DNA from: Plicaturopsis crispa FD-325 SS-3
Lineage: Eukaryota; Basidiomycota; Agaricomycetes; Amylocorticiales; Amylocorticiaceae
Direction of reading: 5' to 3'
NCBI GenBank assembly: GCA_000827205.1
Contig: KN832554.1
Location: 3,751,800-3,791,674 of the forward strand
Length of the DNA stretch: 39,875 bases
Under the pieces are notes generated by a model. That model worked only from the letters and a program-made list of their open reading frames with translations, was not told the origin of the DNA and did not search any database. Within the stretch, counting starts at the first letter, position 1; each line of letters begins with the position of its first letter. Made by a program: the position numbers and the translations under genes. This document shows positions 10,801-22,607 of the stretch, piece by piece.

Positions 10801-11650
10801 GGAGGAATGTGCGGCTGTTACCCCCAGAAACACTCCGGAAACACGGCGGAAAATGACGTTCTGGGTCTCGCGTGTCACCGCCGGTAACATCCCAGAGCCA
10901 GTGAATATGTATCTACCGTGCCACAAGCCTGTGACACCGTGAATCCACTCAGAGTGATGTTAGCGTATTTCCTCTCGTAACAGAGAAGGATCACGATGAA
11001 TGCGTCCCCCGTGGAACTATCGTGGCTCAGTCTTTAGCACACAACATGTGTCTTGGATGTCACGCATAGGGCCACGGCGGAAATCGCGATGAATTCACTT
11101 TGAGTGGAACACTTTTGGTGGGCTATGGAACAGGCCACAACCATTTCGTGTGTCCCTTCAAGGGTCATGCGAGATGTTACTCGGCGATGCATTCCAGTTG
11201 CTTCAACGATGGCACCGCAAGATACACGTGTAAAACATTTTGAGTGATGTTTCTGTGGCACGGCAAGGGCCACGAGAGAGCCGCGCTTAATGTAACGTGG
11301 CGACCCATTCAGCCTGTACCACGAGGAAACAGCCTCGTTCCAGTCCGAGTAGATTCACCGTGGAACACTGCGGGCGGTTTGAGTGGAACAGAACGAACCA
11401 TTCATTGTGGATCGCGCGTGGGGCAGCTCGTTCCACGAGCCGAACACTCTCGATGGAACGGCCCGGAACACCTAAAGTGTTCCACTCTGTAACAGCCTTT
11501 GTGTTCCTCTCGTGTTACAGGCTGTAACATGCCAGAAACACGCTGCCGAATCCAGCGTGAATCCCGCCACCAATCAGGCGGGATTCTTGTGCTGGAATGG
11601 TGCGTGAATCCCGCCGCGCAAGTCATGGTCGAATCTCAATTTGCGTTTGG
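10801..11650. repeat. Degenerate repeat field with GTGGAAC / GAGTG motifs
   Basis: Short strings such as CACTTTGAGTGG, TTTGAGTGGAAC, GAGTGATGTT and GGCCAC(A/G) recur about every 140 bp (near 10945, 11096, 11238 and 11376). Spacing is regular but the intervening sequence is strongly diverged. No gene is supported. Confidence 0.4.
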
Positions 11651-13831
11651 CCCATGATTTTCAATTTTTCTTCCCTGGCTAGAGATTAACGTGCGCGACG
11701 CGCGCGATCCATTCCGGTGCGCTATGTAACATGTAACACCCAGTGGGACCGATCACCATAGCCATGTAGACTAATTATACAATTTATACTTCATCCAAGT
11801 TCAAACCAGCGCACGGCAAGTTGGGACTACACTCGTAGCTGGCGTCCACGAAAAATGATTAGAGCAAACATACCGCGTCCAGCAAGCGACTAAGATGTCG
11901 GTGCGCTGCCTCGCCCCCGGTCGAGGAACTAGCACGTGTGATCTCTTGGTGCACATCGCACTGCCGAATACAACCCACCACCAGGCGACGAAAGCTGAGG
12001 TCACGAAATTTGTCGCCGCTAGGAATTGCGTCGCGGCAGAACATCGCATTGCAGGCTGCAAACAGAACATTATCAATGTGTATCGCAAATTGTGCAAGCG
12101 GTACGCACGTGGGACTCGCTCAGGTCGATATATGTATTGCCCGCGCGACAGGACTGTATAGCAAATCCGGTGGGCGGCGGCGGCGGTATGATTAGACAAC
12201 TATAGCTGGAGTGCTACTGCGTACCTTTCACTAGCACGGCACTGGTCAGAATCCCTCGCGACACTCGAGATTCAAGAGCACATTGCGCGTGTACTGGCTG
12301 TACTGGTGTCTGCTCTACTGTACTGGTGTCTGCTCTACTCGTGATTCGGCCATCATGCACATACACCTGCGTCCACCTGAAAACAGTGTCGTTTAGTAGA
12401 GGTGCCAAGTTGAGTCGCATGGATGTCGCTGACGGGTCGGGGTGAGGTGAAGGTCCAATGCAAGATGCAGACGCCTAAAATACGCCCTGTGTATTCCGAG
12501 CACAGCGACCAGTGAGCAGAGACATTGCGGCGTACGGAACCGAAGTCAACTTAGGCCGTTGTACTATTGCACTCGAACAGTACTTGGAGGGAAAACCGAC
12601 GATGTCGACCGTCGACGACGAATAATGAGCGTGAGAATATCTGCAACGTCGGTCGCGAAACCAGATTTGAATCGGAGGTCAATCGTTCACGATTACTATT
12701 AGTTCATTTTCTGTCCAACTGTCGATGCTGCTAGCGCTCCTGCTCTACATTCAAGACTGCCTGCTAACTGCCGTCACTTTCGTTTTAGGATGTTTTTCTC
12801 GTCAAATCCTTGTCAAGCTGCGAGGGCGATTAGGCCTTTGCATTCCAAGGTGTCGTGTCCCGGCGCATAGACGACACATCTCACTGTTTTTCAGGTGTCG
12901 TCGCTATGAACAATGGACCCATCTGCGCAACGTCGAACGAGCGCGTCGTGCCTACAACGGCGCCATGTTGACCGTCATGCTCGATCACAACTACCGAATA
13001 CTTTCCCTAGTCTCGATGACGATCGCGCACGATGGCATTCGAAGGTGTGATCGTTTACCAGCCAAATTGCATCGGAGCTGCTTGCTCGCAGCACGGGGCC
13101 CCGCGTTCGGTCGACGACCGTCTCCATGGCCCCTCTTGCTTTCTTTCGTTTCAATCACCCAGCCCGCCGATCAAATCTTGCAGCTATACGATGCTCCGCT
13201 GCAATGTTCTCTTCATCCTGTCAGGCGGTCATCACACTTTGTTTCGTTCCCCAAGCTCCTGTCTTCGTGACTCGAACGTGCTGTGCGTCTCCTGTAGTCA
13301 CTAGGCTACTGTGCCACGGTCCTTATGCCTGGGCAGATACTGGCACTCGACATGCGTATGCTCATCTGCCATCATCGCTCCGACGCTAATGATCACTCTC
13401 CTCGCCGTTAGGTCTTCTTTACTTTGTGAGGTCGTGTCGGGCACCTGATTTACTTATCCTTCATGTACCTAGATTTACTATAGTGGTCGCTCTGAATCAA
13501 ACTGTGTTTTCCGTTATATCTGCTTGGGCGAACCGCGCAGTTCCATAATCTGTATACAGCTGGTTGATTGGGCCTACAGAAAGCTACATGTGTGATCGTA
13601 GTCTTCTGCATGTTTCCTGGCAATGAGCTAGCAGTGGGGGTAGGCAAAGTACGCACGTGAGAGGCCCTCAACCAAGTTGGTTGTTCATCCCGTCTCCAAC
13701 GATTATCGATTATCTCCCGAGCTCGACAGTCGCGATACGGGCCAAATCTACAACATAACTTCGGAGTACATGTACGCATATACGATACGTGTTGTCTATG
13801 GCACCGATATATTAATCACTATCCACCAGCA
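11651..13831. other. Transition zone with no supported gene
   Basis: Frames of 130-181 codons occur on both strands (for example 12725-13270), but they overlap each other, lack recognisable domains and have no coherent splice structure. A perfect-looking 20 bp direct duplication starting TACTGGTGTCTGCTCTACT lies at 12301-12340. This is the border between the repeat-rich left part and the gene-bearing right part. Confidence 0.35.
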
Positions 13832-15498
13832 ATGCATCCTTGCCTCAAGGTCCCGGAGCTTGTCGACATGATTCTTGCGCATGTAGGGCAAGCTAGCCTA
13901 TGCTGTACTGCGAGAGTATGTCGGACACTCACGGACCCGGCACTAAATCATCTTTGGAAAACTCTACACGATATACGGCCCCTCCTAATGACATTAGGGC
14001 CAGATGTATGGGAGGAAATGCATGCAAACGACGACAATAGTCGGATGATCATAGTGGGTACTATATCCATTTTCCCTGCTCCGAGGATTGCTTATGCCCA
14101 ATGGTACTCGTGTAGAGACCAGGCAGAGAGATCGCTCATGATCAGTGGACAAGATTCCATTATTACGCCGACCGCGTCAAGGAGTTGATACTTCACGGGA
14201 TGGCCTGTGCGCAGCCGTTGGACCCTAGCGCTTTGCGGAGCATACGCCAAGCCAACCGACTGCCTCTGACGCGAAATGTACGCGAGATAACTATACAGAG
14301 TTCTGCCGATTCGCTAGCCCAGATGCTCGAGCTCTATTCGGGGCCTACTGTCACCAGACTCAGCCTTGCATACAACGAGGATTATACACTGGTGCCCGAA
14401 ACATCCATTTTCCTTCGCAATATCGCTACCTCTTGGCCTACTCTTGAAGCGCTCAGTCTCGACGGGCACTCGTTCGATGGCCGGGCGTCCAAAGAAATCT
14501 TCACCAGCTGGCCGGCACTTCGTTGGCTTCATTGCGGCGTTGTGACACCAGAAGCTGTCTTAGAGATATCGGCAATCCCCACCCTTGTCCATTTCGGATT
14601 CGAATGTCCTGAAGACACCACGGAGGAACAATTCGTCCCCTCCCTGGCAGCCCTCGCAGCGATCCCTGATCCAAACATGCCACGACGCTTTCGGTATCTC
14701 TCTACACTCGAAGTCACTCTCCATCGTATCACCCACCTCACACAGATACTCAACCTCGCCAACATGGAGCAGCTTCAATGGCTCGACATCCACGTAATCA
14801 CAGATACTTCCTGCGGTTCTGCTGTAGACTGGGCTGCCATCTTTACGGCATTACATCAGCGTTGTGCGTACGAATCTCTCGAGAGGATCCGTGTCGATTT
14901 CTCCATCGGCGACGAGCATGAAGAGGCACTCGCCGAGGATGAGCGTACGATTTTGCGTTTTTCGGCCTTAATCCCTCTGTTTTCCTTCCATAATCTAGTG
15001 GAGTTTCGCTGTGACCTCGTGGACGGGTTCGATCTGGACGACAGTGATTTACGGACAATGGCTAGAGCCTGGCCGCGCCTTCGCGAGCTCGCTTTGGCAG
15101 CTGCGTATGGCTGGACGGTACCATCTCACATCACCATTTCTGGGTTAGCTGCTCTCCTCGAGCACTGTCCGAACCTCGAAATCCTCGAAATAGTCGTCGA
15201 CCTTACCAGCAATCATTCCCGGGTCTCGATTCCGGCGCAGAACACTTTGCTCGAATACATTGATTTGGGCAATTCGCCCGTAGGCGGTAACCCGCTTGCA
15301 ATTGCCACCTCGTTGCGCTATATGATGCCCAATCTCGTGCATATCAATGCATGGGGTATGGACGTTCATTCCTATCTTTCAGCTGAGGAATCGGCCCAGT
15401 TTCGAACACGCTGGAAGAATATCAATACACTCCTCCCCGTGGTCCCGCACATCTGGTCTCGAGTCATAGATTATAGGATGGGGGGCGATAATGTATAA
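13832..15498 (+). CDS. F-box protein with LRR-like C-terminal region
   Basis: The N-terminus (about residues 3-45) reads as an F-box: VPELVDMILAHVGQ, ARVCRTLTDPALNHLW. Such proteins usually link a target to an SCF ubiquitin ligase through Skp1; that is family knowledge. The rest resembles the leucine-rich repeats of mushroom F-box families (VTRLSLAYNE, LEALSLDGHSF, LREL, LEILEIVVDL). The frame changes around 14054-14145. The best in-frame model is exon 1 at 13832-14053, intron 14054-14145 (92 bp) and exon 2 at 14146-15498, starting WTRFHYYADRVKEL, for 524 residues. This intron is longer than its neighbours and its donor is uncertain, so a few residues at the junction may be wrong. The start ATG at 13832 is the first before the F-box. 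Confidence 0.8.
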
Positions 15499-17629
15499 CG
15501 GTATGTGCTCGGGTGCTTTCTTACCATTGTAGCCTACTTACTCGTTAGCTACTACACATATTCGCATTCGAGCAGATACCAAGTTTCGCATACGACGGTA
15601 TCTCAGGGTTCCTGTGCTGAAGATCGTGAGGGCTAAGACTCGCAGTGCATGTGTGGTACATGTGGAGTACCAGTAATTTATCCAATGAAGACACCTACTT
15701 GCTGAACCCTTTGCTGCCAACGTTGTGCCATATCACGATGTCTATGCACCGCGTCCGAGTTCCTGTATCATCCTATTTTGCTATACAAATGGGTGAGGGA
15801 GAATCACGTTGCATTACGAGTACTCTGAATCAAGAGGGAGATAGCAACAGAGCGGTGGAATGCAAGACCAGTAGGGAGGGGTTCAAGTACAAGTGGGACC
15901 GTGGATGTGTAGATGTACAACGAAGAGAGAAACAAGGAAGGAGGCCGATAACACCGCAATAGTTGTGAGCGCTCAACAGCACGGTGGCATGCCCTTGCGC
16001 TAGCTGCTCGCGAGCGCACGCCGGGTAAAACGGATGACGCCGGCAGGAACGCAAGAGCGGCACAGCAGCGAGTGCATAGGGATATGCGCAGCCAGCCGCA
16101 CGGACCTATGGTACACACTGAGCGACACCGTGGCAGACACTTGGGACTGGAGACCGGGTGACAACACAAATAGGACGTTAGGCCTACACAGGCACATGAA
16201 TCGAAGAGTGACTCGCGGGCATGGATGGCCCCCTCCTTGCATCATGATTGGATGAGCAGCCCGCAGTGGCGCTTGTAGAAGTACGAGCATGTACGAGACA
16301 CATATGTCGGCAGAATAACTAAGTGGTTCCTGTCGTAAGAGGCTTCAGCGTCTGTGAAGGGGTAAACCGTCTAGGCGACGTACGATTTGTTCGCTTCACC
16401 AGTTCAATCGCCTGCTTCGCGGAGAACTGGAAATGATTACGCTCTTGAGTTCGATTGGAAACGCCGTCGTGTAGGTGTAATATGCGACGGTTAGCACAGA
16501 GGGCGCACGGTGGGCATACTGTAGCAGCGAGTGCTGCTGCCAAAACATGAAGACAGAGGGGCCAACGCAAGGAGGAAGACGTGGTGATTTGAGCCGAGGC
16601 ATCGTCGAGGGAAGGAGACAAGGAATACTTACAACGACATCGGTAAATCGCAAGTAACACGAGTATACGTACTGTAGGGCCGGTTTACGGTTTTCCGACT
16701 TCGAGCCCCAATCGAGCCCTGTTCGAATTCCGAGCATCCTGTCCTAAATGCTGATTTCCTTACAGCGTTCACTTAAGACTCCTACTGAGCCGTGCTTCAA
16801 AATTCCATGGGCTCTCCTTGTAAAGACCGGCGACGGCCGCGCGTTGACACACGGATCCTGTGACGAGCAGATCGTGTGCGGCCACTCTGGGCCTTTTCCC
16901 GCTCGCTGCATTACCTTCACCAAGCGTCCGTTCTCGGGGATCCGACCGACGTGCCCAATCTGCATTCACTGCTGCCCGGTGCCGATTGTAAACTCGCGAA
17001 GGTGATGGGTCAGCGTAGAGCAAAGACTAGCAGTTTTTAGCAGTGCAGGGGGCAACATTCTTTCCGCGCACGCGGAGTCATGGGTCATATAGAAGGTTCA
17101 CAAGGTGCGCAATTATATGTTTTTCCTGCTGCGGACGCTCATAAAGGCACACACACAGCTGCGATCGCGCGCGCGAAATTCAGTAGGGAAAATCCACTGC
17201 GAGATCCCAGTCTCGCTATGCACCCTACCCCCACTATGGGACGGATGCCCATGTGTGTTCGCATTATCATCTCTGCCATCACCTCCATTCCACTTTCCGT
17301 GTTTTAGTTGTCCCTGTACTCCCATGAATTTAGCATTGAATATAGGTTAATAACAATATGTATCTACGTCTACGTTGGGTATGGTTATCTCCGGATTTAT
17401 AGTGAACATCTATGGAGGTCTACGTGGGCTGACGTTGCCGACGCAGTCGTCGCTGGGCCTATGGCCCGGTACGCGCATACTCCCACTCTGACGGCAGATG
17501 TTCCTAGAAATTTGCACTGAACAATATGAAGAGCAACGCGCAAAAAATATGTGATTCGGAAACATATACAATTGTGGAAACAACGGTACACACTGCAGGT
17601 TGGATATTGTGTGGTTCGGAGCACATCTC
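15499..17629. other. Intergenic stretch, no supported gene
   Basis: Several frames of 70-120 codons overlap on opposite strands without domain, splice or homology support. It separates the plus-strand F-box gene from the end of the minus-strand RING gene. Confidence 0.4.
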
Positions 17630-18311
17630 TTATGCGCTACGCGAGCCCCTCTGCAAAAGCTGCATTTGATCGGCCGTGTCAGCACGCTAAAATGCAGGAG
17701 TGGGTTGTCACACTCACGTCGGCTTTCACTTTGTGAATCTCTGTGCGAGTAGTTTCGACTGTAGCCATGACTTCTTCGACTTCCTCGCGCAGTTGGAAGA
17801 GACGGGACACTTCTTCCCGCAACTCTTTCGTCCGGTTTATATCCTTTCGATGTATGGCCTGCAGACGAGCAGTCTGCGTAGCGATCTGGGTTTGGAGTTG
17901 TTCTAGCAAGTGTGAACGAGCGTCCGATTCGGTGGTCTCTTCCGCGGTCAGACGATTCAACGAGTCACGAGCACTGGGAGTACACGCATCAGTATCTTGA
18001 TTTTGCAGAGCAACGAGCACTTACTGCTGTATGGTGGCGCGAATGCCTTTGTCACTATGATCCGTGCTGGGAAGCCAAAGCTCAAGCTGTGTCCTTCCGT
18101 ATACGGGATGCGAACATTTGGCCGGACAGGCTCGTATATGGGTAAAGCATGAGTCACAGACGACATGGCCTGATGTGCACGACAAGGTCATTTGAGCGTG
18201 CACCATTATTTTATGACGCGACGTACCACACGGTAAACAGATGGGGGGAGATGCACCGCCGGAGTTGTTTGACGTGAACGGATCCCAGCATACGCAGCAT
18301 TTGGGATGCAT
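17630..18311 (-). CDS. Small RING-finger / coiled-coil protein (RING copy 1)
   Basis: Minus-strand exons are 18311-18227, 18169-18025, 17973-17718 and 17659-17630, with introns of 57, 51 and 58 bp. Phases match and the frame closes with TAA at 171 residues. Residues 5-47 carry a RING-like zinc site: CCVC, then CLPCGHVVCDSC, then CPAKC. Family RING domains bind E2 enzymes and promote ubiquitin transfer; activity here is inferred. Residues from about 76 on form a long charged helix (LLEQLQTQIATQTARL, REEVSRLFQLREEVEEV), probably a coiled coil for dimerisation. The first intron interrupts the RING just before the ligand His. The third intron has a clear GTGAGT donor and a GCTGAC branch point. 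A related gene lies at 32722-33351. Confidence 0.8.
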
Positions 18312-20308
18312 GTCTCCGGCGAGTGTATGCGCGGTTGCAACCTTAGTAGCACCAACGAGGAGGTGGGTAGAAGAGAAAGCCGAGCGTTGGGGCCATGATT
18401 TGGGCGTAGAGCACCTCCCTTTGTCGAAACATGTTCAGTCATGGCCATGTGTTGAGCCTGCCGCGTGTTAAAATACTGGATTGGGCGATGATTATGCGGT
18501 ACTCATCTAAACGACACGGTACAGCGTAGGGCATATCCAAACCCAATGAGCAGAATCGGTGACTGCGATATTTGATCGACCTTCGACTGAATAATCACGA
18601 GGAGTTCGCCTTCGTGTCGACTCGGCGAATCGATGCGCGAGATATTGCACATTAGCACTGAGACGCAGAGGTCCAAAAATTGACGGTCGCGCAGGCTCCA
18701 TTGTCGCAGGCATGCGAATTGTGAGGGGGTGAGGATGAAAAGAATCATGTTCAGTCGCGATCATGACGGTGGGTGAACGTTATATGTGCAGTACATGCCA
18801 GTCTGAGGAAGTGTGGTGCGCCGTGCACGTGGCTGACTCGCCAGTCGATTAAAATCCCGATCGCGATCGACCTTCAAGTTTGATCGTGCACATGCGCCGC
18901 GGGCGTACAATCTCGATGCCATAGCTAGAACTATAGCTAGGGAATCGCGGACTGCCGTCGGCAGAAACCTTGCTTGCCCATGGTGGAGGCACCGCGCGCA
19001 TGAGGTGGAATGAAAGCTCAGGACAGGTAAAAGACTGGCAAATGAGCGCCCCAGATAGTCGAGGCGATCGTATTGCTAGCACGCGTGCGCTTCCACTTTT
19101 CCGCCGTCCAGGGATGGACGGCGTACTCCAGGTCGCGTACCGCTCGACAACGCGCCCGAGGGGCTTTCCGGCTCACAAACGTGTGCGCGACGCTCTAAAA
19201 GAAACACGTCTCAGCTAAGTTTCTCAAGGGCAAACGGGACGCCTTGCCAGTACGCGCGTGCGCTTCCAATTTTCCACCGTCCAGGGTTGGACGGCGTACT
19301 CTTGGGCTGTAAGCGCGCCTGCCAGCGCGCCCGAGACTATGAGAGGACCCACGGTCTGCGCCCTTCATTTCAACAGTGCCTTCCATGCGCAAATTTGTGA
19401 GCGACATGTCGTCGCTCGTTTTGGCGGGGGTTTCCTATGTTGTATGCGAGGCAGTCAGAAATAGCCCTCAACGCGTCGTTGCCTGACCCAGTGAGCGCGT
19501 TTCCTACCGTCCAGGGTCAAACAGTGTACTGCGGCTCCCCGGTGGTAGGCCATAGCACGCTAGAAAAGAGGTGGACTCACTTTTTTTGAGAGAGGAATGA
19601 AGGCGGGAGGCGGAGGCCCGTGCCAGTGGGCGTTCAAGACCATACGTGCCGCATCTAACTGATCCGATTACCGACGAACTCAGCGATATGAGCCACATCG
19701 TCTTCCAAAAATCAAGCCCAATCTTAGCCGATTACTTGTCATGATCACACGCCGTACCAAGTGCCTGTCATGTCTTTAATCAAGGTATGTTCCCAGCCCA
19801 AGTCAGCGCACTTCGTTATGTCGGTGACGCATCGGTACGCACTATGTCTGTGACTCGCAATTGTTCTGAGGTATCGCCAGCTCACCCACATACCCCAGGC
19901 CGGTCTTGCCGTCGTTTCAGTAGCTAGATTGATCATGACTCTAAGGTGTGTATCCTCGCCCCGTCCTTTGAGCCATTCTGACGCCTATCATCGATTTCTC
20001 TACGGCGTACGCGCTGTACATCTACAGTCTACTCGCGCTTCGAGCTGATCGTATCCTCTCCTACTGTGCGGCCCACCCTTGACATTGCAGTACAATTATT
20101 ACATAGTGACATATGTGAAACATGCCTCATTGTCGTTGTGCTGCTGTTATCCCTGATCAAGAATCATTCTTAGGCGGCCCACGTACATACCTGCACTCAT
20201 CAATGCCACAGGCTCAGGCCTCATGGCGCTCGACTCAATGATCTTGAACAAATCCGTAAAGTCTTTGTCTTAACTCCCTCGAAGTCTTGACCCTCACCAC
20301 GAAACAGG
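18312..20308. other. Intergenic stretch with a weak minus-strand frame
   Basis: A minus-strand frame at 18764-18507 (85 codons) has an ordinary-looking composition but no recognised domain, so I do not call it a gene. The 19.0-19.6 kb part contains the CCGTCCAGG repeats listed separately. Nothing else is supported. Confidence 0.35.
19086..19530. repeat. Three spaced copies of a CCGTCCAGG-containing repeat
   Basis: GCGCTTCCA, then CCGTCCAGGGATGGACGGCG with GTACTC after it, occurs at 19088-19127. A close copy is at 19260-19299 and a weaker one (CCGTCCAGGGTCAAAC, GTGTACT) at 19507-19529. The core CCGTCCA...TGGACGG is an inverted repeat. Spacings between cores are 173 and 230 bp. Flanking strings such as GCGCGCCCGAG also recur, so this is a degenerate tandem array. 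Confidence 0.65.
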
Positions 20309-21231
20309 ATGGATATCTACCTTGAACTGTGGACCTTCTTAATCTCATTCATCGTGACTACTTTGTGGTATGTCGTAGACGACATCCGCGCAGTCCGAGT
20401 GGACATCCGCCATCATCACGATCATATTGTGCGACAAACTCCGTTCGGCCCTCTTGCGGAATCCACCTTCGAAATCCTTCGCGAGTCTCAACTGAAGCTC
20501 TCCTCGCATCGTCTCGTAATGATGGCCGAGGGTACGAACAAATCGGTCCATGATTTGGATTCATCGCTGCTTCTGGGCAACAATCGCACTATCGCCCAAG
20601 CTCAACTCATCCTGAGTATATCTCACGGTCTTCAAGACCTCCGCAACGAGTGGGAGCTAGTCAATGGATCGTTCGTGGCCTTGAACAAATCGTAAGTCAT
20701 ACGCGTGAAATCTCGTCCATGTTTCATGCCTGATTGGTGTGTACTAGGATTCATGACAGTGCCTTGCAGATACACCGCTCCCTGCGCCTTGACGATAGTA
20801 GCTTGTCTTTGCAGAGGATCATATGTATGACAAGGAGCTTCACCTCGAATCCATGCCCTTTGCCTCTTCCCCAGACGCTCATGTCCGTGGTCGAAGAATT
20901 GCACGTCACGGCGACGGGTCTCAGTGGAAGGCTCCTTCGTCTCTTGCGGAAGGAAGATAGCGTATCAAGAGACGTGAACGAGATCAGGCGGGAGACAATG
21001 CGGAAGGAGGTTTTTGGCTCCCAGCCTGCGTCGTCGATGGCCATTCTGTCCTTAGATGTGTCGAGCAGACTGCGTATCGAGGCAAAATTGGCTTGCATTG
21101 ACGAGCTGAAGCAGTTTGGGGAAGTACTGCTGTCTCAGCGCATAAAGGCATGTACCGTTTCGCCAAAGTAACAATGCATGAACCTGACCCTCATGATTTT
21201 TCAGTTGCTGCAACGTTTCACGGAAGTTTGA
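20309..21231 (+). CDS. Membrane-anchored helical protein, function unknown
   Basis: Residues 6-23 (ELWTFLISFIVTTLWYVV) form one membrane segment at the extreme N-terminus. The rest is mainly amphipathic and charged helix (LRLLRKEDSVSRDVNEIR, IEAKLACIDELKQFGEVL). Exon 1 is 20309-20691 and intron 1 is 20692-20747 (GTAAGT donor). Exon 2 is 20748-21147. The preferred last intron uses a GC donor (21148-21204), giving a final exon 21205-21231 and 269 residues. A GT donor at 21152 would instead give a longer C-terminus to 21362. A 50 bp intron-like stretch inside exon 2 (20825-20874) cannot be removed in frame, so I kept it. No family was recognised. Confidence 0.6.
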
Positions 21232-22607
21232 CCCATGATCGACACAAGGGCTGGTTCTACCTGCGTAGACCTTTCTCTTTCCATGTCAAAGTACACAACC
21301 CCCGCCCTGCCTGCTTCATTCTTCGCTCATCCGTGGTTCATTCTTGTTGTATTTCAATCTAGGGTTACACAATGGCCGTCCACTCTGATTCCTGTTCCTG
21401 TTCCTTTTCCTCCATATCTTCTACTACCGTTTCCTATCCATACACGTCGACTGCGCTCGTACTCATTTCCAGAAAATGTAATCCACCTCGCGATGTGGCC
21501 ACTGACATGCTGGCATCGATTTCGACACGCAGAATCAATTGTATTTATGCTTCTCTCAACCACATTGCGCAATTTATACGTCCGTTTCAAATTTCCACCT
21601 TTTCGAAACTATGGCCTGGGTGCGACGCTTTTGCGGACGCTGCCAGTGCACTTGGATCGGGTGGACATTAGCGTCGTGTGCTAAGCGCCACTCCCTTAGG
21701 CGCTCGATTTCCCTTCGGGCTTGCTATACTATGTACCAGCTAGAGCATCGTTTCGCATTCTGCCATGTTGGGAACGGAGGTGCCGGTGCCGCGCCTCACA
21801 CGTGGCATGTGGCGCTGCGCAATCATTAATTGATCTCCCGAATAGGCACTTCCGAAGAATGTCGAGTCTCGACAGAATCCAGATGTCGCACTGTGATCAC
21901 CACCACCGTGACCGCTATGTACGATACTCTGAGCTCTGCCTGAGTCTGACTCTGAGTCTCGACACCTTTCTCCCTGCATCCTCATTACTGGTATCCTACA
22001 TCAGGTATCATCCAACTTTCCCTGGGATTCTCAGCTTCAGCTGCAATCTTCGCAGACGCCCTCTTACAGGCTTTCCTCGTTGTTCGAGCTTTGCTATACA
22101 GGTTCAAGCCAACGCTCGCGACGGTTTCGTTGATACCCTAATCATCGAAACTCCTCGCGACCGTAGTATCTGTCTGGTGCATGGAGTAGAGCAATACGAA
22201 GCTGCCCGACGCACTTTAATTGGGGTAAGATCGTCCATTTTCTCCAGCGCCCATACTTACTCCCACCTCGCCGATGTCTCTGTAGGGTCCCTGTCTTACC
22301 TTATTTTTGACACGCCTTTTTTGACGCGCCTTAGCTCAGTATGCACCTCCTGTAGCTGTCTCCTGCATGTCCCTCGCGTACTGCCTCGTGTGTACAGCCA
22401 GGCAATGGAGCCCGCACCGGTAGATCCGCTGAGCGATTCTCGTCCTGTCTCCCGGCTGCGTTTCTACAGGCTCCGATGGCCCTCGGCCCTCTAGATTGGC
22501 GCGTCTGCGCGGTATGCACAAAGGCCCTGGTGCGTAGCAATTCATGGTCGATTACGATTCTACTCACTCTCTTCCTGCCAACCTCTGCCCATACGTACCC
22601 CTCCGCT
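21232..22607. other. Mostly noncoding stretch with one exon-like segment
   Basis: Positions 22095-22227 (starting VQANARDGFVDTLI, then LVHGVEQYEAARRTL) read like a coding exon with a possible acceptor before it and a GGTAAGAT donor after it. I could not connect it to plausible neighbouring exons. It may be a piece of an unrecognised gene or an old remnant. The rest has only overlapping short frames. Confidence 0.3.

Noticed and set aside
12725-13270. 181-codon open frame with hydrophobic start
   Set aside because: Other frames in the same place are also open, the composition is irregular, and there is no domain or supporting splice structure.
20825-20874. 50 bp intron in the membrane-protein gene
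   Set aside because: It has good-looking ends (GTATGA, CCCCAG), but its removal breaks the frame, whereas the unspliced frame is open throughout.
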